Positions 9,913-20,295 are shown, numbered from the stretch's first letter. The stretch is 64,000 nucleotides of DNA from Polaribacter ponticola (GCF_026191475.2 NZ_JAOSLC020000003.1:837001-901000); one strand, 5' to 3'. Notes: generated by a model from the letters alone, not told the origin. Numbers and translations are program-made.

Positions 9913-10925
9913 ATGTTAAACAAAAAGGAAATAAATTCTGATGGAATAATAATCATATTATCATACCCTGATACTGTTGTTAGACCTGCTTATTGGGAAA
10001 CATTAAGTAATTTTTGGCCAAAAATAGGCATAGGAAGTAAACATGCAGTACAAGCAGGACATTCTGCTTTGCTATTAATTAAAAAAACTCACCAGAAATT
10101 AAATATTACGATTTTGGTAGATATATTACTTCTTATGGAAATGGACGCGTTAGATCTTACGAAACCGATCCAGAACTTTATATTCCTTTAAAAGCTACTT
10201 TTAAGAGTAAATCTTTAACAAATTTAGACGAGATATTGTTATGGCTAGAAAAACATCCTGAAAAAACGCATGGAGAAGGAAGATTAATAGCTAGTGTTAA
10301 TCATCAAATAAATTATAATAAAGCACTTAACTTTATACATGCTTTAATTGATAAAAAAGAGTTTCCATATGGAGCTTTCTTAAAAAAAGGTAGCAATTGC
10401 GCTAGATTTGTAACCGATACTATTATTAATTCGTGTACTAAAAAGAGAATTCAATTAAAACTAAAAAGTTCTTATTTATTAACGCCAAGTCCTATTGGTA
10501 ATACTATAAAAGGAAAAACTTCGAAAGAAGTTTATACTGTAAAAGACCAAAAGATTAAAGAATATAAAAACAGATCTATATTAAAAGAATACAATGCTTC
10601 TTTTTTTAAAAAATTTGATAGGGAGCTTAATTTAATTGGGACCGAACTACCCGACACTAAATCATTTGATTTAATTAACGGAACTTGGTTATCTGGTATT
10701 GGTAGCGGAGCTTGGTTTAAAATTGAAGAGAAAATAAACAATTTAGAATATAGAATTTCTAGATACAACACTAATGGAAAAAAAGATTTCGAAAGTGTAT
10801 TTATTATTGATAACACTTCGTTTAACCTTAATCTAAGTCATCAATTTAAACATCCTTCAAATTGTAAAGAAATATACATCAGGCAAAATGAAGTCAACTT
10901 TACGTTTAAATTGTTAAATATATAA
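9913..10925 (+). pseudogene. DUF6695-like protein with permuted papain-fold signature (frameshifted)
   Basis: Two frames join at A7 (10081-10087; one A short) to give about 337 aa. The repaired part reads LLLIKKNSPEIKYYDFGRYITSYGNGRVRSYETDPEL. A His in VQAGHSALLLI precedes a Cys in GSNCARFVTDTI. That His-then-Cys order, with the NC(A/R)F setting, is what circularly permuted NlpC/P60 and LRAT-type hydrolases show. I believe the family is listed as DUF6695 (from memory). It starts 3 bases after the ATP-grasp gene, so the two probably act on one substrate. The C-terminal ~90 residues look like a separate beta domain. Confidence 0.65.
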
Positions 10926-10934
10926 ACATTTACT

Positions 10935-11429
10935 TTATCCAACTTCTTGCTTTTTAGGTGTTGTAGGATTAAACCCAAAATCTGCATCTGGCAATTCTAT
11001 TCCTAATTGATAAATAAGATAACCTACACTTGCGTAATGATGAATTGCATGACTTTGTGCTTGCATTAATGCAGCTTCTAGTGTAGTATTTACCGTTATT
11101 TTACCAGAACCCAAATCATCTGAGACTGTTATTTCAGATTTTAAATTATTATTAGATATTGCACAAACTTGATCAATTACTTTATTAAAATAATCAATCC
11201 CTACAGTTGTTTTTTGCTCTGCTAATTCATTCCTTTCCCTAATGGTTAAATCTATATTCTCATTCTTAAAACCAGTTAAAACACATGAAAATACGTCTAA
11301 AACATGACGCATATGACAACCAATACTAGAATAATATGGCTGAATTGAATTATTTGAGTATTCATCGTCGGATATATTTTTTAATAAATTAATACCTCTT
11401 TGTAAATTTTTCTCAATGGCTTCAATCAT
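10935..11429 (-). CDS. DinB family protein
   Basis: Protein of 164 aa with a four-helix DinB/YfiT-type bundle. The likely metal ligands are in GCHMRHVLDVF and QSHAIHHYASVGYL, the His pattern of this superfamily. Members are metal-dependent thiol transferases or of unknown role. It is convergent with the DUF6695-like gene (9 bases between stops) and has its own upstream region of about 230 bases shared with the next plus-strand gene. Confidence 0.8.
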   Translation of the reverse strand: MIEAIEKNLQRGINLLKNISDDEYSNNSIQPYYSSIGCHMRHVLDVFSCVLTGFKNENIDLTIRERNELAEQKTTVGIDYFNKVIDQVCAISNNNLKSEITVSDDLGSGKITVNTTLEAALMQAQSHAIHHYASVGYLIYQLGIELPDADFGFNPTTPKKQEVG

Positions 11430-11578
11430 CTACTATAGTTTTCTTTATAAGTCGTATAAATATAGAAAAATATACATATAAATCCATATTTTTTACAGAA
11501 AGAATAATTGAAGTAACTTACTAACTATCAGTACACAAAATTAAATAAAAACATTTTACAAAATTTTAATTTTATTTC

Positions 11579-11595
11579 TTGGCATGCTATTTGAA
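11579..11595 (+). promoter_or_regulatory. Possible sigma-54 (-24/-12) promoter
   Basis: TTGGCATGCTATTTGAA has GG and the downstream TTTGA in the spacing of a -24/-12 element (GG-N10-GC in the consensus, GA here). It lies about 67 bases before the ATG of the Asn/Arg-rich secreted protein. Similar TGGCA-N7-TTTG boxes are familiar from flavobacteria. Confidence 0.4.
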
Positions 11596-11661
11596 AATAA
11601 ACTACCAAACGCGGAAGTCGAAAAGCTAAACGAGTAGACAAAACCCTTAAAACCATATATT

Positions 11662-12531
11662 ATGAAAAAAGGTATACTTATTTTATTAGGAATGTTCATG
11701 ATGGTTTCAACTGTTGAAGCCAAAAAAGGCGATAATTTACCAAACAGAATTAGGGTAAATTACTCTTACAATAATGCTGTTAACTTTATTGAACGTGGTG
11801 TTGAATTTTATATTTTCACAAATGGAGATTTTGATTTTGATACTAATTTCAACAATCGATATAATAGAAATAATTCGATTAGGATAAATAGAGATTATAG
11901 AGGTAGAATTAGAAATGTTGGAAATGTTTTTATTAACTATGATAGAAGAGGAAATGTAACTAGAATTGGTAATGTTTTTATAAAATATTATAGAGGGCAA
12001 CTTTCTAAAGTTGGAGATCTTAGAGTTAGATATAATAGAAATGGATACCCATTTTTTTATGGTAATGTAAAAGAATATTATTATGATAATGGAATTCGAT
12101 TTAATATCAATTTCGGAGATGTTTGTGATTTTAATGATCGTTACTTTTATAGAAATGATTTTAGAAATAATTATTCTCAATTTAGAGAAGACAACAATTT
12201 TTATTATTACAAGGCAAAACCAAATGCCAAAATAGGAAAAAGAAGTACTATTTTAAAAAGAAGAAAACCAGTTAACAAAACTGATAGAAGAAAAACAATA
12301 AAAAGAAATTCTAGCAACTCTTATAGGAAACAAACTACTACTGATAGTAATTTAAGAATTGATACAAGAAGAAATAGTACTTTTAAAAAAACAGATAAGA
12401 GAAATAGAATTACTAATAATTCTAAAATTAAAAGAAATAATAGAATTGAAAAAGATACTAAAAAAACTAGAGCTTTAAACACTAAGAAAACCAGTAAGAA
12501 AGAGCCAATTAACAGAAAAAGAAGACGTTAA
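11662..12531 (+). CDS. Secreted Asn/Arg/Tyr-rich repeat protein
   Basis: Protein of 289 aa with a clear signal peptide (ends near STVEAK). Residues about 30-180 carry short beta-like repeats built on GNVFI(N/K)Y, VGDLRVRYNRNG and FYGNVKEYYYDNG. The last ~100 residues are a very basic low-complexity tail rich in Arg, Lys, Thr and Asn. I do not recognise an enzyme domain. The tail could bind acidic polysaccharide, nucleic acid or the cell wall. A strong terminator follows. The long opposite-strand frame at 11737-12180 is only a shadow of the repeat codons. Confidence 0.75.
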   Translation: MKKGILILLGMFMMVSTVEAKKGDNLPNRIRVNYSYNNAVNFIERGVEFYIFTNGDFDFDTNFNNRYNRNNSIRINRDYRGRIRNVGNVFINYDRRGNVTRIGNVFIKYYRGQLSKVGDLRVRYNRNGYPFFYGNVKEYYYDNGIRFNINFGDVCDFNDRYFYRNDFRNNYSQFREDNNFYYYKAKPNAKIGKRSTILKRRKPVNKTDRRKTIKRNSSNSYRKQTTTDSNLRIDTRRNSTFKKTDKRNRITNNSKIKRNNRIEKDTKKTRALNTKKTSKKEPINRKRRR

Positions 12532-12546
12532 AAATTATAAAAACGA

Positions 12547-12577
12547 AAAAGCCCTATTTTAAATAGGGCTTTTTTTT
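12547..12577 (+). terminator. Intrinsic terminator
   Basis: The stem AGCCCTATTT / AAATAGGGCT is followed by eight T. It closes the transcript of the Asn/Arg-rich secreted protein. Confidence 0.9.
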
Positions 12578-12621
12578 ATTAAAATTTGGGTGTTTTCCCT
12601 GTAGGAAAATAGAAAATCTAT

Positions 12622-12706
12622 TTATATTTTTGGAATTCCCCCATAAACCAAACTTAGTTTTTGTTAACTACTAGTCCTCATTAAAAAATGATGAGGGCTT
12701 TTTTTT
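12622..12706 (+). ncRNA. Candidate small RNA of about 75 nt with its own terminator
   Basis: A second perfect terminator (stem 12674-12681 / 12691-12698, then eight T) lies downstream of one that already ended the previous gene, and no plus-strand gene ends here. A TATTTTTG -7 box sits near 12622, just before GGAATTCC. Together these fit a short independent transcript. No matching -33 TTG is seen and no known RNA family is recognised. Confidence 0.3.
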
Positions 12707-14396
12707 ATCTAATTAGTTTTCTATATTTAATTCTTTTAGGCATTAAATCTCCACCTAAACGTTTCTTTTTATTCTCTTCATATTCAGAAAATCCACCTTC
12801 AAAGAAATAGACTTCACTATTTCCTTCAAAAGCTAAAATATGAGTACAAACTCTGTCTAAAAACCATCTATCATGAGAAATAATTACTGCACAACCTGCA
12901 AAATTATCTAAACCTTCCTCTAAAGCTCTTAGTGTGTTTACATCTAAATCATTAGTTGGCTCATCTAATAAAAGAACATTTCCTTCTTCTTTTAAAGTCA
13001 TTGCTAAATGCAACCTATTTCTCTCACCTCCAGAAAGAGTATTTACTTTTTTGTTTTGCTCACTTCCAGAAAAATTAAAACGACTTAGGTAAGCTCTAGA
13101 ATTTACTTGCTTTCCTCCCATCATTACTAAATCCTGACCATCTGAAAAATTTTCCCAAATTGTTTTTTCTGGATTAATATCTGAGTGTGCTTGATCTACA
13201 TAAGCTATTTTAGCAGTTTCACCAACACTAAAATTTCCAGCATCTGCTTTTTCTTCTCCCATTATCATTTTAAAAATTGTTGTTTTACCAGCACCATTTG
13301 GCCCTATAATTCCAACAATTCCTGCTTGAGGTAAGTTAAATTCTAAATTATCATATAATAATTTTTCACCAAAAGCTTTAGAAACACCAGTAGCTTCAAT
13401 AACATTCGTACCTAAACGTGGTCCATTTGGTATATATATTTCTAATTTTTCATCAGTTTGTTTCTGATCTTGACTCATTAAATTGTCATAATTCTTCAAA
13501 CGAGCTTTTTGCTTTGTTTGACGACCTTTGGCACCTTGACGAACCCAATCTAATTCTCTTTCTAAAGTTTTCTGATGTTTAGAAGCTGTTTTACTTTCTT
13601 GAGCCATTCTCTTAGATTTTTGATCTAACCACTCAGCATAATTCCCTTTCCAAGGAATTCCTTGTCCTCTATCTAATTCAAGAATCCAGCCAGCAACATT
13701 ATCTAAAAAGTATCTATCATGCGTTACAGCAATAACAGTTCCTTTATATTGTGCTAAATGGTGCTCTAACCAATGTACAGATTCTGCATCTAAGTGATTG
13801 GTAGGCTCATCTAATAATAAAATTTCTGGTTCTTGCAATAATAATCTACATAATGCAACACGTCTTTTCTCTCCACCAGAAAGTACTCCAATTTTTTTAT
13901 CAGAATCTGGAGTTCTTAAAGCATCCATTGCAATTTCTAATTTGGTATCTAATTCCCAAGCATTAGCAGCATCAATTTTATCTTGTAATTCTGCTTGTTG
14001 GTTCATTAGTTTCTCCATCTTATCTGCATCAGAATACACTTCTTCTAAACCAAACATGTCGTTTATTTTGTTGTATTCATCTAAAATTGCAACGGTTTCT
14101 GCTACTCCTTCTTTTACAACTTCTAAAACCGTTTTTTCTGGGTCTAATTGTGGCTCTTGTTCTAAGTACCCTACTCTATAACCAGGTGCAAAAGTTACAT
14201 CACCTTGAAAATTCTTTTCTACTCCTGCAATAATTTTTAATAAAGTTGATTTACCTGATCCATTTAAACCAAGAATACCAATTTTTGCTCCATAAAAGAA
14301 GCTTAAGTAAATGTCTTTTAAAACTTGTTTTCCTGTAGATTTATAAGTTTTAGACAACTTATTCATCGAAAAGATTACTTTCTTATCGTCGCTCAT
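12705..14396 (-). CDS. ettA: EttA, energy-dependent translational throttle ABC-F ATPase
   Basis: Soluble ABC-F protein of 563 aa that binds the ribosomal E site and gates the first elongation step according to ATP/ADP. Two ABC modules are visible: Walker A GLNGSGKST and GPNGAGKTT, signatures LSGGEKRRVALC and LSGGERNRLHLA, and Walker B LLLDEPTNHLDAES and LLLDEPTNDLDVNT. Between them is the EttA-type linker with its Lys/Arg-rich helix (RQGAKGRQTKQKARLKNYD). Length and both motif sets match EttA of other bacteria. It ends at the tail of the plus-strand terminator at 12699-12706. Confidence 0.93.
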   Translation of the reverse strand: MSDDKKVIFSMNKLSKTYKSTGKQVLKDIYLSFFYGAKIGILGLNGSGKSTLLKIIAGVEKNFQGDVTFAPGYRVGYLEQEPQLDPEKTVLEVVKEGVAETVAILDEYNKINDMFGLEEVYSDADKMEKLMNQQAELQDKIDAANAWELDTKLEIAMDALRTPDSDKKIGVLSGGEKRRVALCRLLLQEPEILLLDEPTNHLDAESVHWLEHHLAQYKGTVIAVTHDRYFLDNVAGWILELDRGQGIPWKGNYAEWLDQKSKRMAQESKTASKHQKTLERELDWVRQGAKGRQTKQKARLKNYDNLMSQDQKQTDEKLEIYIPNGPRLGTNVIEATGVSKAFGEKLLYDNLEFNLPQAGIVGIIGPNGAGKTTIFKMIMGEEKADAGNFSVGETAKIAYVDQAHSDINPEKTIWENFSDGQDLVMMGGKQVNSRAYLSRFNFSGSEQNKKVNTLSGGERNRLHLAMTLKEEGNVLLLDEPTNDLDVNTLRALEEGLDNFAGCAVIISHDRWFLDRVCTHILAFEGNSEVYFFEGGFSEYEENKKKRLGGDLMPKRIKYRKLIR

Positions 14397-14491
14397 TTGT
14401 ATAATATATTAAATAATTGAAAAATTAAAAGATTTAAAGCAGTTGCTTAAAATCGAAATTTACTATTGTAAACTTATGTTTACTTGTTTTT

Positions 14492-14674
14492 TTATACTCT
14501 ACCTTTTAAGGCATTAAATACCCATGCAATACAGAAGAAACCAATACCTACCGTTGCGAAACCCCAACCTGCTACATCTTCATATCTATAAGCACCCATT
14601 AAAATTAACACAATACCCATAATTAACATTAAAAAAGTTGCCCAACCAAGGACAGTATTTTTATTCATTCCCAT
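14492..14674 (-). CDS. Small membrane protein, CAL67264 family
   Basis: Short protein MGMNKNTVLGWATFLMLIMGI... with two membrane helices, very close to the small flavobacterial family I remember as CAL67264. The frame is open back to 14713, but MGMNKN (14674) or MNKN (14668) is the better start because homologs begin there. It lies 95 bases upstream of ettA, so it may share that transcript. Function unknown. Confidence 0.75.
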   Translation of the reverse strand: MGMNKNTVLGWATFLMLIMGIVLILMGAYRYEDVAGWGFATVGIGFFCIAWVFNALKGRV

Positions 14675-14732
14675 ATATCTTAAAATAGTTAGTTTAAACG
14701 CAAATATCGACATTTATTTATTCATTTAAAAT

Positions 14733-14762
14733 AAAAAAACCTATGTAAACATAGGTTTTTAA
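14733..14762 (-). terminator. Bidirectional intrinsic terminator after fadH
   Basis: The stem AAAACCTATG / CATAGGTTTT around a 4-base loop has T-rich tails on both strands. It lies just downstream of the fadH stop on the minus strand. Confidence 0.8.
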
Positions 14763-14787
14763 TAATTTAATAAAAAAAGAAAGTTAA

Positions 14788-16913
<2,126 letters not shown>

Positions 16914-16931
16914 AAATTATGAATGTTACAA

Positions 16932-17639
16932 TTAATTCATAGGAACATCTATAATTAATAACTTACTATTTTTATGTGCTTTGATTGATACTTTTTCTAC
17001 TTCATAAATACCAATTGCATCTCTTTTTTCTAATATTTCATTTGCTACACTAACTGCTCCTTCAATTAAGAAAAAATAAGCTCCATCATATAAATTATAT
17101 TCGGTTTCAAACCCCTTTTCTAAATCTATCATAGAAATATATCCTTGTTGATTTATAGGCAAAGAACCTTTTACTAATTTGTCTTTTGGAGAAACTAAAA
17201 CCTGAAATTGATTTTTTCTACCAGCTTTATCAAACATTTTCTGATTGTAATAAGGAGTAACATTTTCTATTTCTGGTAGAATCCAAAGTTGTAAAAAGTT
17301 AACTTCGTTGGTTTTACTATCATTAAATTCTGAATGTGTTAAACCTGTTCCTGCACTCATTACTTGAACTTCGCCAATATCTATAGATCGCTTATTATCC
17401 ATATTATCTTTGTGAGATAATGCACCCGAAATTGGAATAGAAATAATTTCCATATTTTTATGAGGATGTGTTCCAAAACCCATTTTTGGTTGTACAACAT
17501 CATCATTTAAAACACGTAACATTCCAAAATTCATTCTTTCTAAATTTTGGTAACTAGCAAAACTAAAGGTATGATATGATTTTAACCAACCATGGTTTGC
17601 AATTCCTCTTGTTTCTGATTTATGAATTATTTTTTTCAT
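16932..17639 (-). CDS. Pirin family protein (YhhW-like bicupin)
   Basis: Cytoplasmic metal-binding cupin of 235 aa. The N-terminal cupin carries the iron-ligand pattern GFGTHPHKNMEIISIPISGALSHKD and GTGLTHSEFN. The second cupin is degenerate, as in E. coli YhhW, a quercetinase. It is one of two pirins in a row. Its gene is separated from the other pirin by a REP-like palindrome. A role in redox or electrophile response is inferred from the neighbours. Confidence 0.88.
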   Translation of the reverse strand: MKKIIHKSETRGIANHGWLKSYHTFSFASYQNLERMNFGMLRVLNDDVVQPKMGFGTHPHKNMEIISIPISGALSHKDNMDNKRSIDIGEVQVMSAGTGLTHSEFNDSKTNEVNFLQLWILPEIENVTPYYNQKMFDKAGRKNQFQVLVSPKDKLVKGSLPINQQGYISMIDLEKGFETEYNLYDGAYFFLIEGAVSVANEILEKRDAIGIYEVEKVSIKAHKNSKLLIIDVPMN

Positions 17640-17691
17640 TTTGTTTCTTTTTTTCTAACATAGAGCACCTTATAATTAACGGTTTTTCATT

Positions 17692-17773
17692 CGCGTTAGT
17701 GATTGAAACGGCATCCTTTTTGTTTTTTACAAAAAGATACAGTGAAAAGCACGACCCTTTTCGGGTAACGCCC
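17692..17773. repeat. REP-like palindromic element between the pirin genes
   Basis: The ends gcgttagtgattgaaa and gggtaacgccc form an outer inverted repeat (GCGTTA / TAACGC). Inner hairpins are CTTTTTG / CAAAAAG and ACCC / GGGT. I recognise the element as a dispersed intergenic repeat type common in flavobacteria (gcgttaggGATTGAAA...GAAAAGCcCGACCC...). It is the only copy in this window. Confidence 0.7.
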
Positions 17774-17778
17774 AAATA

Positions 17779-18648
17779 CTAATACAAATACCCCATTTTT
17801 CCTTGGTTAAAATCTCGCATTGCTTCTAAAATTTCTGTCTGCGTATTCATAACATAAGGTCCGTATTGTGTTACTTTCTCTTTAATTGGTGTTCCAGAAA
17901 TAATTAACAAAGTGCTTTCTTTTTTTGCTTTAAAGTTGATGAAATCTCCATCTTGATTAAAAGTAAGTATTTGATTATCTCCTTTTTTTAAAACTTCAGA
18001 ATTATTAACCACAATTTCTCCGTCTAATAAATAGATTAAAGATTGATGATTTTCTGGAATCTGAATATCAAGATTTCCTCCTTCATTAGCATTTGCAGTA
18101 AAAACATTAACCGGAGTTTGAGTTTTAATTTTTCCTAAAACAGAATTTTGTTCTCCTGCAATAATATTTAATGCTACTTTTTTATCATCAGAAACAATCG
18201 TATCAATTTGATTTTCTTCTAAATGCTGATAATTAGGTGTCATCATTTTATCTTTAGCAGGCAAATTTAACCACAATTGAATACCTTCTAAATCACCTCC
18301 TTTTTTTACAAACTCTTTTGTAGGTCCTTCTGCATGAATAATACCTCTACCAGCTGTTGTCCATTGTACTCCGCCTGCTTTTACAACCATTTCATTACCT
18401 AAAGAATCTCTATGTAATTGCTCTCCTTTAAACAATAAAGTTATGGGTTCGAAACCTCTATGAGGATGCGGACCTAAGTCGAAAGGGTTTGAAAATTCGC
18501 TAATTGCATAAGGTCCGTAATGATGTAATAACAAAAAAGGATCTACATTTTCTATTCCTTCTGTTGGTAATGGTTGTCGTAATTTTATAGGTCCCATATT
18601 TACTAAAGGACTTGCTACTTTATGTTGAATTGATTTATAGTTTTTCAT
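17779..18648 (-). CDS. Pirin family protein
   Basis: Bicupin of 289 aa from the preferred ATG at 18648 (MKNYKSIQHKVASPLVNMGP). The iron-site residues are in LGPHPHRGFEPITLLFKGEQLHRDS and GRGIIHAEGP. The C-terminal pirin domain (GTPIKEKVTQYGPYVMNTQTEI) is complete. An open frame back to 18675 would start inside a repeat element and is less likely. A CCAAGG palindrome over the -33 box points to control by the adjacent MarR protein, and the mRNA leader would consist of the repeat at 18670-18790. Confidence 0.9.
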   Translation of the reverse strand: MKNYKSIQHKVASPLVNMGPIKLRQPLPTEGIENVDPFLLLHHYGPYAISEFSNPFDLGPHPHRGFEPITLLFKGEQLHRDSLGNEMVVKAGGVQWTTAGRGIIHAEGPTKEFVKKGGDLEGIQLWLNLPAKDKMMTPNYQHLEENQIDTIVSDDKKVALNIIAGEQNSVLGKIKTQTPVNVFTANANEGGNLDIQIPENHQSLIYLLDGEIVVNNSEVLKKGDNQILTFNQDGDFINFKAKKESTLLIISGTPIKEKVTQYGPYVMNTQTEILEAMRDFNQGKMGYLY

Positions 18649-18669
18649 AATTTTTAGTTTATTAAACTC

Positions 18670-18790
18670 TGTCAATTCGAGTGAATTTTATGATTGAAAT
18701 GCATAAAATTTGAATCGAGAATAAGTTTTTTTACTTTAAAAATGTTCTCGATACAATTTCGATAAAAAATCGAAATCACTCGAACTGACA
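18670..18790. repeat. BIME-like inverted pair of palindromic repeats
   Basis: Two related units of about 50 bases face each other: TGTCAATTCGAGTGAATTTTAT... on the left and ...AATCACTCGAACTGACA on the right. The right unit is itself a hairpin (TTTCGAT / ATCGAAA). A single further copy lies at 20327-20370. The pair fills the leader of the pirin transcript. Confidence 0.75.
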
Positions 18791-18793
18791 TTA

Positions 18794-18834
18794 CAATTTT
18801 ATTTACACTCCATATATTTTCCAAGGAAAATAAA
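18794..18834 (-). promoter_or_regulatory. Pirin promoter with MarR-type operator
   Basis: On the minus strand, TTG (18824-18822), 20 bases, then TAAAATTG (18801-18794, one mismatch to TAnnTTTG). The TTG sits at the centre of the palindrome TATTTTCC-AA-GGAAAATA (18815-18832). The same CCAAGGAAAATAAAT string occurs at the doxX promoter with identical 20-base spacing. Confidence 0.65.
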
Positions 18835-18848
18835 TAAACAAATTTTTT

Positions 18849-19286
18849 CTATCTAATTTTATCTAACAAATCGCTTAAAACTACTGCTTCTTCTTCCGTT
18901 AAATTCTCTAAAAATGATAAGTTCTTATTATCATCTATGGTTGATAATAACGTTAAACCTTGATTCGTTATTTTTACATACACTACTCTTCTATCATGAT
19001 CGCAACGTTCTCTTTCAATTAGTGTTTTATCGCATAATTTATCCATTAAGCGTGTTGCATTTGGCGCTCTTTCAATCATTCTATCTTTTACAATTTGCAC
19101 CTTAATTTTATCTTTTGCTCCTCGTAAAATTCTTAAAATATTGTATTGCTGTGGCGAAATACCGTAAGGTTTAAAGAATTCTGTTTCCTTACTACTTAAC
19201 CAATTTGCAGTATATTTTATATTTATTAAAGCTTTTACTTTATCACTAACAAATTTAGATTGTATGTCTTTAGAAATGTCTCCCAT
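18849..19286 (-). CDS. MarR family transcriptional regulator
   Basis: DNA-binding regulator of 145 aa with the winged helix SPQQYNILRILRGAK...MIERAPNATRLMDKLCDKTLIERERCDHDRRVVYVKIT. The basic wing DRR is typical of the family. Two cysteines near the recognition helix (KLC and RERC) could be sensors. The OhrR-type N-terminal Cys is not present. It lies in a run of OsmC, FMN-reductase and pirin genes whose promoters share a palindrome, so it is the likely regulator. A 7-base tandem repeat lies 28 bases upstream of its start. Confidence 0.9.
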   Translation of the reverse strand: MGDISKDIQSKFVSDKVKALINIKYTANWLSSKETEFFKPYGISPQQYNILRILRGAKDKIKVQIVKDRMIERAPNATRLMDKLCDKTLIERERCDHDRRVVYVKITNQGLTLLSTIDDNKNLSFLENLTEEEAVVLSDLLDKIR

Positions 19287-19313
19287 TTTTTTAGTATTCA
19301 GTGTTCGGTATTC

Positions 19314-19376
19314 AGTAATCAGTAATCAGTAATCAGTAATCAGTAATCAGTAATCAGTAATCAGTAATCAGTAATC
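19314..19376. repeat. Heptanucleotide tandem repeat (AGTAATC)9
   Basis: Nine exact AGTAATC units are preceded by degenerate ones (AGTATTC, AGTGTTC, GGTATTC from 19293). The array sits directly upstream of the MarR gene, in its leader or promoter. Confidence 0.95.
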
Positions 19377-19431
19377 GAAAATTAAAAAAAAACTGGATAA
19401 GTCCATTTTTAACCTTTAAAACTTATTAACT

Positions 19432-19508
19432 TTTCTTGTTTCTTGTTTCTTGTTTCTTGTTTCTTGTTTCTTGTTTCTAGCTTCTAGCTTCTTGTCTCAA
19501 GTTTCAAA
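19432..19508. repeat. Heptanucleotide tandem repeat (TTTCTTG)n with variants
   Basis: Five TTTCTTG units run into TTTCTAG, CTTCTAG, CTTCTTG and TCTCAAG. The array lies between the glutaredoxin-like gene and the AGTAATC array. Confidence 0.9.
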
Positions 19509-19509
19509 A

Positions 19510-19758
19510 CTACGCTCTTAAATTTAAATCTTGCATTATTTTATTAAACTCTTCTGTTGTAGGTGTTAAGTACACTTTATCATCAACAAATAAAGTAAGA
19601 AACTTTACAACACCACCATATAATTCTTTGCTATGTTCTCTAGCTGCTGCATCTTTAGAAACATCTTTATAAATATAAGATTCATCTGTCGAATTTAAAA
19701 AATTTTTAAATGCAACTGTATATGCGTGTCCTTGTTTACCGTATAAAACTATTTTCAT
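19510..19758 (-). CDS. Glutaredoxin-like small protein without CxxC
   Basis: Protein of 82 aa with a thioredoxin-fold look: MKIVLYGKQGHAYTVAFKNFL (strand then helix), YIYKDVSK and a Thr-Pro turn VYLTPTTEEF near the end, where a cis-Pro is expected. The usual CxxC at the helix start is replaced by KQGH, so it cannot be a normal dithiol glutaredoxin. It begins 3 bases after the FMN-reductase stop and is surely co-transcribed with it. Confidence 0.6.
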   Translation of the reverse strand: MKIVLYGKQGHAYTVAFKNFLNSTDESYIYKDVSKDAAAREHSKELYGGVVKFLTLFVDDKVYLTPTTEEFNKIMQDLNLRA

Positions 19759-19761
19759 TTT

Positions 19762-20295
19762 TTACTGATTTACAAAATTCTCAAACTGATTTACCTTCTC
19801 TTTTAAAGAACTTAATAATTCTTCACTTACAATTTTATCGTCTTTAAAATTATCATAAAAACTAGGTAAAGAAAAAGAAACCAATTCTTTTGCGCCCATT
19901 CTAGAAAAGGTTTGAGAACCTACTTCTAAAACTGTTTGTCCACCTCTTCCTCCAGGAGAAGTTGCCATTAATAATAACGGTTTGTCTCTAAATATTTTAG
20001 CTTCTAGCCTAGAACTCCAGTCATAAATATTTTTAAATGCTGCTGTATAAGAACCATTATGTTCTGCTAATGAAACAATAAATCCGTCATAATTATCTAG
20101 CAACGAACTAAACTTTTTTGCGTCTTCTGGAAAACCTTTTTGTTCTTCATCTGAACTGTATATTGGTAGCGTAAAATCTCTTAAATCGATAATATCAAAA
20201 GTAGTATTTTCTAAATTTTGTGCTGCAAATGTTGCCAATTGTTTATTTATTGATGTTGAGCTTGTGCTACCTGCAAATGCTAATATTTTTTTCAT
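19762..20295 (-). CDS. NADPH-dependent FMN reductase family protein
   Basis: Flavodoxin-like oxidoreductase of 177 aa. FMN phosphate loop GSTSSTSINKQL, the hinge SLAEHNGSYTAAFKNIYDW and PLLLMATSPGGRGGQ match the ArsH/YieF/chromate-reductase family. It probably reduces quinones or other electrophiles. It is the first gene after a REP unit in the osmC-doxX run and is followed by the glutaredoxin-like gene after 3 bases. Confidence 0.88.
   Translation of the reverse strand: MKKILAFAGSTSSTSINKQLATFAAQNLENTTFDIIDLRDFTLPIYSSDEEQKGFPEDAKKFSSLLDNYDGFIVSLAEHNGSYTAAFKNIYDWSSRLEAKIFRDKPLLLMATSPGGRGGQTVLEVGSQTFSRMGAKELVSFSLPSFYDNFKDDKIVSEELLSSLKEKVNQFENFVNQ

Noticed and set aside
11737-12180. 147-aa open frame on the minus strand, Ile/Ser-rich
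   Set aside because: Shadow of the Asn/Arg/Tyr repeat codons of the secreted protein; no start signal and low-complexity composition.
18440-18460. gggttcgaaacc as a tRNA T-arm
   Set aside because: Lies inside the pirin coding sequence and has no acceptor or anticodon stem around it.
19314-19508. Repeats as a CRISPR array
   Set aside because: Units are contiguous 7-mers with no spacers, and no cas genes are near.
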